Source: Lamellibrachia satsuma (Eukaryota; Annelida; Polychaeta; Sabellida; Siboglinidae). From it: 64,000 bases of DNA. Positions 54,083-64,000 of the stretch are shown piece after piece (the stretch's first letter is position 1; the number at the start of each line of letters is the position of its first letter). The stretch is taken from the NCBI GenBank assembly GCA_033239005.1, contig BSQZ01000130.1:218501-282500 (forward strand). Reading direction: 5' to 3'. The notes under the pieces are model-generated. The model saw only the letters and a list, made by a program, of their open reading frames with translations. It was not told the DNA's origin and did no database searches. The translations under genes were made by a program, and so were the position numbers.

Positions 54083-54627
54083 TGTAAAGTTCGACCCCTG
54101 TCTCGTTGTTTTTTGGGCGAGTGCGCGATAATCGATTGTAACACCAAGTGTCTAGGTATCGTCTCAATTAGAGATTTATTCGACAGCAAGTCACTTCACG
54201 TACATTTCAAAATCACATAAAATCGCCATCCCGGCACACCAGTACACCGCATAAGCACAATCGGTAACATCTTTGGTTGAAATTTTAAAAGTTCGTAATT
54301 TAGAAATCAAATGTAACGCTAGTGCAAGCCGGCTTGGCTTGTCTATGCGAAAATTTTGAAGGTCTGAATGTTGGAAGCATTTTCGTAGCTTCCCTCGTGG
54401 AGCGTACACGTCGTGTCTCGGTGAAATAGTCTGCCGCGCTCCCCGAATGCGCAAATCTATCCCCTTTTAAAGCAATCAATAGCTTTCCCAGAAGTTTCCA
54501 GTACCAAAGTACGCATGCGTGAACATCTCCTGATTCTACCAAAATCATCCAAAACCGTCTCACGCATGCGTGAACAGGCCGACGCCACACAACCTCCCAG
54601 AAGAAAACCCATTTGCATTTTCGCATA
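54083..54627 (-). mobile_element. 5' LTR of Gypsy-like element 3
   Basis: About 545 bp upstream of gag 3, minus strand, ending CTTTACA and then ACTGGCGAGCCTGCGCCAGG (primer-binding-site-like). It contains TTTAAAAGGGG (about 54467-54457) as possible TATA box and AATAAA (54180-54175). Short blocks (CAAGCCGGCTTGGCTTG) correspond in position to blocks in the other two LTRs, but the sequence is otherwise diverged. The outer end is inferred from TG at 54627. Confidence 0.55.
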
Positions 54628-55050
54628 ATTATTATATGTGTACGGTGTGGGTGGCTGTCCTACATCGTGCCAAGCTTTTCCCGGCCTGCTTACGGGTCAG
54701 GAGAGGGTGAGCTCTTGAGGAACCGGTTGACAACTCATTAGTAAACTTCTAGGCAGGGGAAGAGCGTCAACTTTCGAACCATGCCTGTAGCTTGGTTCGG
54801 ACGAAAATACCCATTATTCACAATTGAACTTCTGCTCCCAACGCTAGGCTACATATCTACATAAACATCCTGGATTTTCTGAATAACAAAATTATTATAT
54901 CTATATTAACCGCGTAACGAAGACAATAACTATACACCCTGACGGCGTGAGGGGTGAAGATGCCATACGAATCTTTACGGAGTCAATGCGGATCAATTGT
55001 TATAGTAGTCAGATCGCGGACGTTACTTGCGTCACCACAAGTGCCCAGGC
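54628..55050. other. No recognisable feature
   Basis: Unassigned sequence without ORFs or repeats. Confidence 0.5.
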
Positions 55051-55053
55051 GTT

Positions 55054-55085
55054 CATGGAATAAGAAATGTTGATAGTCGTTCAAG

Positions 55086-55181
<96 letters not shown>

Positions 55182-55235
55182 TATCAACATATCCTACCTA
55201 TTACTTGAACGACTATCAACATTTCCTATTCCATG
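55054..55235. repeat. Hairpin 1: inverted 37-bp arms around (AT)n
   Basis: CATGGAATAAGAAATGTTGA TAGTCGTTCAAGTAATA (55054-55090) pairs with the inverse copy at 55199-55235 with one mismatch; the loop is about 95 bp of AT repeats plus 20 bp. Confidence 0.93.
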
Positions 55236-55246
55236 AATTTCATATA

Positions 55247-55258
55247 TGCTTTCAATAA

Positions 55259-55356
<98 letters not shown>

Positions 55357-55362
55357 AAAGCA
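55247..55362. repeat. Hairpin 2: inverted 14-bp arms around (AT)n
   Basis: TGCTTTCAATAATA (55247) and TATTATTGAAAGCA (about 55349) enclose roughly 85 bp of AT repeats. It starts 12 bp after hairpin 1. Confidence 0.93.
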
Positions 55363-56896
55363 GTAACTATTCACATAATATGATAGGTTGATAGGACGTA
55401 TATGTATTATTTGTAGGGGTAAATTTGGAATACTTAATATGAACATCAGTGTCCCTGAGCTTCCTGTCGGCAGCTGGGCGGTTAGATATAATTTAGGATA
55501 CATTAGATAACCTTAGACACCTGTCGGTGTCAGTGTTTTTGTATAATTGTGCGAATGTATTTGGATAGCCTGATATACCCGTCGGTGTCCGATTTTAATT
55601 TAATTAAGGCTAATGGTAATATTGGAATACAAAAATATTGTGTATATTTCACAACTCGTTATTGTAATGTCTTTGTATATAACATAGGCGGATCCAGAGG
55701 GGGTCCAGGGCGTCCGGACCCCCTACCCTTTTGAGTACCTAAAAACTCATTGTAATTGCGTGTTAACGGGGACAAAGGCATTGCCAAGAAACAACACAAG
55801 CTCAAACTTGTAGCTTATTATGTACGAATTCCTTAGTAGCAGTCCGACGTTTTCAGACACTGATCTAGCGCAGGCGATATATATGGCGTCCAGGGATCCC
55901 CAAAGTTATTCTTAGCATTACTGGTGACGTCGTTCATAGATTCACTGCACACGCACACCGCACGCACGTGTATACACATAGGCCCACCTCATGTTTGACC
56001 ATGTCTCCCCGCGAAAGAAAGAACATGCTATGGGAGTGTTTGGCGCTCATAGACGTGTTGGGCGCACAGACATAGATAGAACACCCGTTAGTAAAACAAG
56101 ACTAATGAGCCCTTATCAGTTGACACATGATACAGTGATGCAGGAATGGGCCAGTGACATTAATGCTGCTGCACAGCAAGAACCCACTGGAGGCCCAGTG
56201 TTTATACTGTACAGCACCCAGTCTTCATCATATGATATATCATACCAGCATCTACTAAATAAGTGTAGTAGATGCACAATGGATTAAAATACATGCTCAC
56301 GAATGCAACTGTTAAATGACTATAATGATATGTACGCTGCAGGTGGTAAGCTTATGCCTAAATTAAGAATGTATATACCACTGGAAGGCAAGTTTGTAAG
56401 ATAAAATTGCATTTATTACAACTTACTAACTAAACTGATCAACTAAACTTACTACTAAAATGATACAAAACCAAGTTTCTCAGTCATTGCACAATTTACA
56501 CTCCTGATCTAACTTGAGTACCACATCAAGGAGTGAGCCTGTACAAATACAAACAGAACAAGTCAGCTATTTGCATATCATGGCATCCAGTGTAAGATAA
56601 GATGATACATAAACAATAAACATCTACCCATTAAACCCCGCGCGCCCGAAAGCGTCCGACCTTGTTTTCCCCACGGCGCCCGCAAGCGTCCGACCTTGTT
56701 TTCCCCACGGCGCCCGCAAGTGTCCGCTTGGGAAAAAGGCTGTGGAGGTGGCGTCATCGAGTGGATTGATATGAAAATAAAACTAGCGGAATTATACATA
56801 TCTTAGCTATGAATCGTGTGTAAAATTAACATAATGGTCGTATTGAAAGTTTCGAAGATAATCGTGTTTGAAGTCGAGCACTGGCGGGCTTTAAAA

Positions 56897-57000
56897 ATGG
56901 CCGTTTCTCGTAGAACAGATGCGTTCACTGCAGATGAAGTTTGCGCGATTTTAGGGATGAATCTTCGGATTAAAGTGCTTCTGAGATGGATGTGGAGGTA
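56897..57000 (+). pseudogene. piggyBac transposase N-terminal exon remnant
   Basis: The ORF begins 'MAVSRRTDAFTADEVCAIL', matching the usual start of piggyBac-type transposases with an 'FTAEEV' helix. A GT donor (GGAG/GTAAGA) lies at 57000. No DDD catalytic residues follow before the C-terminal part, so the core has been deleted. Confidence 0.55.
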
Positions 57001-57605
57001 AGATTTATATGTGTCTCGACCTTTGACTGAGTGAGCGATAAATTGAAGATGGCGTCGGTTGGTTTTCTTCGTCCAAGAGTAGCCTGGTCACTGTTTTATT
57101 CAGCTTGTCGACTGTTTCAACACTGATATTGTGTGTTTTGTGCCATTTACTAGGCTTAGATTACGTGGTTATTTGTGCATGTTGTTATATTAATGAATTA
57201 TAAAGCGAATGAGTAAATAAAACAAACAAATCTGGCCCGACGAGCATGTAAACAGTCAAGCCCTAGCCTGGGGCCTGGGCGGTGCCTGGATGGGTGGTTT
57301 TGTTGCTTTGCCTTTGGACATTGTTGACAATTTTATTATATTGACGGTGTCAGTGGTCTTTGTAATTAATTATATTTATCTATATTTCAGATATTAGTAA
57401 ACTTAAAAAGTCATGTCATTATTGGCTGCTTGTAAAACTAATTTTACATTGTTGTGTTGGATATGACGTGATAAATGCATCACAATTTTTATTCTTATTC
57501 TGTTTTCATTTCTGTAGCTGTTTGTTTGTTTCAGGTGGCAAATAATATAGTAGCGATGACATCCCTGATGAGAACTCCGACATTTCATTGTTATCAAAAT
57601 GAGCG

Positions 57606-57779
57606 TGTCAGTTGTGCCGCGAAAACGGAGTGAAACGGCCATATGGACGTGCAATTGAGACATGCTTTGGATGTCTGACATGCAATGTGCATTTATGCAA
57701 AATTGAATTCTTTGTGCAGTACCATGCATTGGAAGAACATTTCCTTGTGTGGAGCCAGCAGTTGGTGATGTTATTGTAA
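57606..57779 (+). pseudogene. piggyBac transposase C-terminal cysteine-rich domain
   Basis: 57 codons plus TAA encode a domain with C-x2-C, then C-x2-C-x2-C, a further C and a final 'QYHALEEH' tail ('CQLCRENGVKRPYGRAIETC' at the start). It is the zinc-binding domain that closes many piggyBac transposases and binds the transposon ends. Confidence 0.75.
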
Positions 57780-58639
57780 TAAAATATGATTATCATGTCA
57801 AACTTCACTCTCAATATTTGTTCACAAAATTTATTTCCGAAGTTCAGAATCACAACATATAACAAGCTTATATACACCACAGTTACACCAGTGTATAAAT
57901 AATTCAATTTGCTTCAAACTAAACGTAACTTGCAATTATAAGATATCAATACTTTTGAAGCAACGGCGTAAAAACTACAAGCACCCATAATTTTAAAAAT
58001 CTGCCTCAGTTGCCTGGGGAAAAGCAGCACACGCTTAATTCAATGTGCCGGGTCTAATGGGTTAAGTACCGTAGTTCCAATCTCTCTCTCTTGGTATTTC
58101 TCTTGAGCAGTGCCCAATACTTGTTTGTAAACAACAGTGCAATGACAGCAATATATATCCGCTGCGTTTAGCCGAAACTCTAGACTCACCTCGTCCACTG
58201 TAAATTTGACATTCGAAGTTATACTTATGTGACGAATACAAGAAAATACATAGGACTACTTTGTCACGATTTTTATATTTTCAGCAAATTCGTATTAAAA
58301 CGAAACACGACCGAAGGCCGTATTCCTCCCGAAAATCTGTATAGTATGTAGAACATTCGTACGATATCGCATGTCTAAATTTTGGGTTGACTACATTAGG
58401 CCCTAACTCGCTTAAAACCAGATTATGGGTGCCCCGAATTACAACATTTCAAGTGTTGTGTCTAAAAAATGTCAAACACCCACCATTCGGCGCTTCATAC
58501 ATTACCTTGGACCCCATTTTTTCTAAATCCTGGATCCGCCCCTGAATATATGTTGTAATCCTCAATAGTATACAACTATTTATATGACATTTCGCATATA
58601 TATTCCTCGTAACATATCCACTTTTTATGATGTGTAGGA

Positions 58640-58870
58640 ATGCAGTGCGGAGCACACATGTAAGTAGTTCGCATTCACGGTTAATCCACACAATAGTCAC
58701 CATCCGTACCATAGTTACACCAAAATAGTCCACCCTATAAATACGCCCCAACGACACCCAGACTGAATACCGGACCGACGAACGCACCTCTCTAGAATGA
58801 AGCGCCGTCTTGGTCCACCGTCTCACACGATTGTGCCGCCAGCTAAAAACAAGTACGAAAGCACAATAGT
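58640..58870 (+). repeat. Dispersed repeat, copy 2
   Basis: Same-orientation relative of 16050-16187, with about 90 bp extra in the middle (58740-58820). Shared ends GTGCGGAGCACACATG and AAGTACGAAAGCACAAT suggest a defined element with an internal deletion in copy 1. Confidence 0.8.
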
Positions 58871-59490
58871 TTTGATTAAATATGATATTTAAAAAAACAT
58901 TAGTGATATATTGTATTTTATCTTAACTTAACATTGCGCAATGTCTAAGTTCTCGTGAATACGAAATGAATACTCTGCGTTTCTATAATTGTCTACAACC
59001 ACTTGCTCGTGTTGTTGTTGAAGTATATAATGTTATTTACACTGCTGGGTCTGAGACTGCACGTATGGTTACTGTCCGGCGCATAGATAGCCGTATGCAC
59101 ATACGCACGTGCGTCCACATCAATATTTCCCCAAAGTCCAACACGTCCCCCAGAAATCCAACGGGCCATCCCTGATATGTATATAACCTGTAATCAAGAC
59201 CCTCAACAATGTGGGCATCATATAAAGCTTGTTTGCTCGCTGCACCATTGACAATATCCTAAGTAGTCACGTGGCGGCGAGCGAAAATGGATGATGTGGA
59301 CGTCGATGAACCGTTACTAGCTGCCGCATAATCGGGAGACGTGGTGGAGGATCCGCCCTACCTATACCTCGCTGTTGAAACTGGAAATAATAATAATACA
59401 GCATTTTTAAAAGGGCTAATTCCCATTATATGGATCAATGCGCTGTACATGGTATAAAATACTATTCACATGGTATGAAATACTATTTAA
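58871..59490. other. No recognisable feature
   Basis: Only short unsupported ORFs. Confidence 0.5.
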
Positions 59491-59494
59491 ATAT

Positions 59495-59519
59495 AAACAC
59501 GCACACACACGCACACACA

Positions 59520-59551
<32 letters not shown>

Positions 59552-59553
59552 CA
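59495..59553. repeat. (CA)n/(CGCA)n microsatellite
   Basis: ACACGCACACACACGCACAC and related units over about 60 bp. Confidence 0.95.
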
Positions 59554-59629
59554 TATATGTTGAAAGCTAACTCTCGATATTATATAAGTGGTAGATAAAC
59601 CACACTAAATTAATTAAATTACTTTAGAA

Positions 59630-62600
59630 ATAAATAAATAAAATAATATTTAGAAAACTTTAAAATCTGGTGAGCATCCTAATGCAAAGTTAATGTATAT
59701 CACAAATAGTCCATCCATAGTGTCCATCACATATTTTATTCACTTACATATATTTCAAGTGACTAATGAAAAGGCGAGTCTTTAAAGACTTCCTAAACAT
59801 TTATAGCGACTTAGAATTATGAATGTCTGCGGGCAGTGAATTCCAAAGTCGAGGCGCTGCTGTTCCAAATGCAGATTCACCAATGTTCTTCTTAGTGATG
59901 CATTGGTGCAGTGTTGGCGCATAGTCCTTGCGTAGACGCCCATCAGGAGTTCGTATGTGTAAAAGTTCAGCTAAGTAAGTCGGAGCCAAACCATTGACGC
60001 ATCGGTGCGCGAACACTAGCACCTTGAAATACATTGGACTTGCTACCGGCAGCCAGTGTAAGCCCGTTAAGACTGGTGTCATGTGGTCGTGCCTACTGGT
60101 GCGCGTAATTAGTCTAGCGGCATTGTTCTGTACTCGTTGCAGTGAAATATATGTGATGCCAAGAACGAATTACAGTAATCTAGGCGAGAGGTCACAAGTG
60201 CGTCCACAGCACTTTTGGTGGCTTCTGTTGTAAGACAGTGACGTATTGCTGACAGTCTGTATAGATGATAGTTACAAGCAGCACATACAGATGTCACATG
60301 ATGTGTCATCGTCAGATGTTGGTCCATATGAACTCCCAAGTTTCGTACGCGGTCTACTGGTGACATTATGTCAGCTCCAAAGGTCATGGAACAAACTCCA
60401 TATGACTTGAGGTGATGTTTTGATGTAAAAATTATCATCTCATTTTTTTCATCATTCAGCTTCAACAAGCGAAGCGTCATCCACCGTCTGGCTTCCCTAA
60501 TGCAGTCTGTGAGTCGCCTCACTGTTTCCGCCTGATCGCCCGGCACAACTGGATTGTAGGATGCATATAACTGAATATCATCCGCTTATTTGTGGTAGTG
60601 TACTCCATGTCTTCTGAATATGCGCTGCATTGGTGTGGTGTACATATTAAAAATAACTGGCTGAAGGACCGAGTCCTGTTCTGATGTTGTTGAGTCAATC
60701 TGGACGCGATAGGTGCGGTCTTCCATGTACGTCCGGAACCAAGCTACTGCCGTTTCAAGCACACCATATTCATCTTGCAGAAGTGTCAACAAGTGTGCAT
60801 GATCAATAGCGTCTTGTCAACAGCTCCTGCGATGTCATGCTTTACTCTCAACAGGGCTGTCTCGGTATTGTGCAGCGTATTGTATGCAGACTGGTATTCT
60901 TCGTACAGTGCATCCATAGCTTTGTGTTCTGTTAGCCGATAAGAATGCAACTTTTTCTAACACTTTGCCGATGAACGCTATGTTGGAGACTGGTCTGTAG
61001 TTTTTTAGCAGGTCTATATTAATCGTGTCATTTTCGGCAGTGGTTTCACAACTGCAGTTCTCAGCGTGTTACGAAATATTCCTTGTTCGAAGTTGTTATT
61101 AAATATGGCCACCAAATACGGAAAGTGGATATTCAGTGTTCTCTTCAGGAGTTCGGTTGGACAGTTATCCAGACTGCATATCTTTGAGGGGCACAGCTTG
61201 ATGATGTTCCTCAGTTCTTCGTCAGTCGTAGGTAGTAGTCGATTTAGTTGGTATGATGCTGGTTGGCTGTCATCAACGACGACGTAATCAGAAAATTCTT
61301 CCTCACTGATCAGCTTCTCGTGTATATACACTCTGATCCCTTGTGTTTTTTCAGCAAAGTAAGTGGCAAAGTCACTGCATAGTTTCTCAGTGCTTGAGGA
61401 TTGTGGTCGAATCATACTCGGTGGCATTAGCAGGATGTTGACCACACGAAAACATGTCCGCTAGTCAAGTTATGACAACATTGATTCATAGTGAGCCCGC
61501 TTAGCTCGGGTGATCATGGCGCTGACCGCTGTTCGGTGCTGTACATAAATCTGTCGATGGATCTCGAGCTTCGTTTTCCTCCACCTCTTCTCATTTGAAC
61601 GTCTCAATTCTCTGTGTATGTCATCATTATACCAGGGTTCCTTGCGTCGGGACGTTTTCATTCTTGACGTGACGGGGGCATGCACGTCAACGGTTGATAT
61701 GACTTCATGCTTGTACTAGTCAATCATGGCACTCACATCCATATTGGTGTCCACAGAAGCGAGATGTTCCAACATATCAATATCAAATCGGTCATGATTT
61801 AATCCACGGAAATTGCACAGATGCCTCAGTGTATGAGCAGACACTGGGTTTGCAGAAGACAGAAAAAATACAACACTGTAATGATCTGATATGCTGCTGG
61901 GGTACGCCGTCGAAGATGACACGACGGAACTAGATGAATGTGTTATCACCAAGTCAGGCCTGTGTCTCCGGATGTGTGTTGATTCTGTAACATGTTGTTG
62001 TAGATTATTTTCAGCTAAAATTTCATTCAGTAACTTTATACCGGGTGCATAACTCAGTTCACAGTGAAGATTGAAGTCACCGACTATAAGAATGTCTTGC
62101 TGTGTCATGACTATCTCATTCACATATGTCGCGAAATCATCGAGGAACGTTTGTACATTTGTTGTCGGTGGACGATAAATGACGACAAACCGTATAGGTC
62201 TCAATGTTTGTGTTGATTTAACAAATGTGCAAAGGTATCATATCGCTTAGTTGTCGTCTTTCGGAATTTATATTCTGACTTGTATAGTATTCCAACGCAG
62301 CCTCCGCACTTAACTGAACGACATTCTCCTATATAGCTGTAATCTGGTGGGTTTAATTCGTTGACAACAGCAGTTTTATTCGGTTTACACCAGGTTTCCA
62401 TTAAAAACATAACATCTCCACCATGGTCCTTCACCGTCACTGCTTTGTTACGTATTGATCGTGTATTGACTAGTACGCAGGTCACATTATACCTTGTGTC
62501 GGTTTGTCGATATATGTCAACCAGGTTTGTTGGATTAATTTTCCCCTTGTGTAATTGTTCAATGTTCGTCCTTAATTATCTTCCAGTTGTTATTACGCAA

Positions 62601-62780
62601 GAAATGGAGCGAAAATGGTTTATTCCAGCTGCAGTTCCCCGGTGCGTTCTGGAAGTTGTACATATATTTAGTGATCGAACAGAAAGGAGTGTTTTGAGTG
62701 GCGCCGTTAAGTTCCTCTTTATAATGTTGGCCCCTATGGCCCGTAGTTGACAGCGGTTAAAAGTCAGCATGTTTACATCA
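59630..62780 (-). mobile_element. CR1/L2-like LINE, near full length but degraded
   Basis: The minus strand gives, in order: an Arg-rich leader with 'RTHRGTAAGINHFRSI' (62770-62576), APE endonuclease ('VNTRSIRNKAVTV', 'FLMETW', 'DILIVGDFNLHC', 'SSISDHYSVVF'; 62485-61716), a linker with 'KEPWYNDDIHRELRR' (61685-61470), RT fingers (61445-61014), a damaged palm, 'VHYHK' then 'DDIQLYAS' (about 60550-60590), thumb and C-terminal domain ('SRLDYCNSFL', 'LHWLPVASPMYFKVL', 'APRLWNSLPADI'; 60546-59801). Domain order and the C-terminal block place it in the CR1/L2 group. Frameshifts and a stop before the ADD box show it is inactive. The AAATAAATAAATAAAAT run near 59628 is probably the 3' tail. Confidence 0.88.
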
Positions 62781-64000
62781 TAGAGTTAGTGATGCAGCAA
62801 ATTCGAAACAAACCCAAGCGTGGTTACACGCATTGACGAACCCAGCTCGCATTGTCACTGAAGTTGTTGGCAGTGTTGAATACTTCGCTTGGAACGCGCA
62901 TTTACGACATTCTGGTAGACTGGTAGACGCACCTGACGAAAACTGGTTCGGCAGCTTATTCCTGGTAGGCGTGTAGTGACCGATCTGGTTGACCGCTCAC
63001 CCAAACCATGCTCAATCGCTAATAATTAAGAATTTGACGAATTTTAACGAAACGTTCATTCACTAGGACGATCATCAGTCATTCTCATCCAACGCTGTAC
63101 TAAAATATTTACAAATACGCATCCACATCTGTAAAAAAATGCTTAAACGAGACACGGAAACTCTACTGTAACAGCACACAACGAACACGTACTCTTCATG
63201 ACTGACGATAGTAAGCGTGCCATTCTCGAAGCTAACTGGGAGAAGGCTTATTAATTAACTTTTCCTTCTAGTTTGGTGAAAATTAGTTAAACATTTATTA
63301 TAACATTTTAGTTTTGATCCCCAAAAGACACATATAATAAAACAAGCAACTGGTATCACATCGCATCACATCAGATAAGTGTTTTTACTTTGCATTCCAG
63401 GTTGGTTTGTGGTACAAAGAGTAAATTCAACCTACTTGGTTTGAACGAACACAAATGGATGAGGTATTCAATCTACACCGACTCTATATACTGTGTGTAC
63501 TGTGCAATTTTCGCCCTAAAGCGAGGATGAAAAGGACAATACATTTGTATCGTCACCTGTTTCTGACTGGTCCAACATTACCAAGCTGTCAAAACGGTAT
63601 ATTAATGAGGGAACAAATCATTACTTATGTGTTCATATGGCCGAAAACTGTTTAATGGTAGCCCAGGGTCAACAGCTAGATGTGGCTGATCGATTATGTG
63701 TTCAACATTAAAAGTTGGTAGAGAAAATAAGAAGATATAAATTGAAACATCACCATCACCTGACACATTCCCATCCACGCATGGAATAAACATATCCGGA
63801 CATTCAGAATGAGATAATCAGGTTGCGGGGACTGGCAGTAGCAGATCCCATGCAACAACAATCCATTTTACGGATTAATTGCTGATAAGCCACCACGGAG
63901 CAGATCGCTATAATTATGTATTCGGTATATATAACGACATCTGGACGTTTTTCGGCATTGTCGGTTGTCGAATCGCTCGATTCTGTCGGTATGCTTTCAA
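62781..64000. other. No recognisable feature
   Basis: Two short ORFs (63455-63655 plus, 63602-63793 minus) have no domain I recognise and no splice support. No repeats seen. Confidence 0.45.

Larger units (their letters stand above)
56627..58061 (+). mobile_element. Internally deleted piggyBac element
   Basis: Ends CCCATTAAACCCCGC (56627) and, inverted, CCCATTAGACCCGGC (58061) start with CCC as piggyBac ends do; TTAA follows the right end (58062-58065) while the left flank has TCTA, a decayed TTAA. GCGTCCGACCTTGTTTTCCC-type subterminal repeats lie at 56650-56730. Inside are an N-terminal exon (56897-57000) and a C-terminal cysteine-rich exon (57606-57779) of a transposase; the catalytic core is absent. 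Confidence 0.75.
55683..58544. mobile_element. hAT-like element with GGCGGATCCAG ends (tentative)
   Basis: The left end reads CATAGGCGGATCCAGAGGGG GTCC; the right end, inverted, reads CAGGGGCGGATCCAGGATTT followed later by GGGGTCCAAGG. CAGGGGCGGATCCAG-type ends are common in hAT-like non-autonomous elements of invertebrates. No 8-bp duplication is recognisable and no hAT transposase was found inside; the interior instead contains a piggyBac remnant. The two ends could also belong to separate copies. Confidence 0.4.

Overview
The window is repeat-dominated animal DNA. Short coding blocks joined by GT-AG introns, non-LTR retrotransposons (CR1/L2-like, Rex1-like, RTE-like), env-bearing Gypsy-type LTR elements, tRNA-headed SINEs, piggyBac- and hAT-like DNA transposons and several satellites suggest an aquatic invertebrate (lancelet, mollusc or hemichordate would all fit). 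I cannot name the species, and I found no convincing single-copy host gene.

Layout. 1-4723: a 2.4 kb tandem duplication of non-coding repeat DNA. 4740-11640: mostly unassigned sequence with a 53-bp tandem repeat, a degraded CR1/L2-like LINE, AT/CA microsatellites, a tRNA-like pseudogene and a small foldback. 11640-13497: a 53-bp satellite of about 35 monomers, most carrying TGAGTCA. 13990-20500: a run of LINE fragments and one tRNA-headed SINE. 20899-35294: a 14.4 kb DNA transposon (below). 35318-37630: 5' LTR and gag of a Gypsy-like element. 37700-38950: promoter-like and ACGT-rich repeats. 39604-42788: nearly full-length RTE-like LINE. 42825-43376: 30-bp minisatellite that may be an exon. 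43764-54627: nested Gypsy-like elements with a solo LTR inside one of them. 55050-58544: AT-microsatellite hairpins, then a hAT-like element containing a deleted piggyBac. 59630-62780: degraded CR1/L2-like LINE. 62780-64000: nothing recognised.

The most interesting object is the element at 20899-35294. Its ends are inverted repeats (outer 60-bp tandem array plus about 130 bp of unique sequence). Two convergent genes start just inside the two ends. On the left, a five-exon gene (21256-24722) encodes an intact 498-residue protein with a helix-turn-helix and an IS3/retroviral-type DDE integrase core. On the right, an 18-exon gene (34404-25207, minus strand) encodes a 761-codon HECT-type E3 ubiquitin ligase. 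All splice phases agree in both models. The HECT gene carries a tandemly duplicated array of small phase-0 cassette exons, including two 12-nt microexons, and one in-frame TGA. I read this as a large cut-and-paste transposon, possibly of the IS3EU type, carrying a ubiquitin ligase as a passenger or accessory gene.

The Gypsy-like region shows three related gag copies on the minus strand. The element whose gag lies at 53150-54040 is internally deleted, has a 48-bp coding minisatellite in pol, and its env remnant is cut by the 5' LTR of a second element (49400 down to 43764). The second element's gag is in turn split by a 971-bp solo LTR of its own family, flanked by a 4-bp target duplication.
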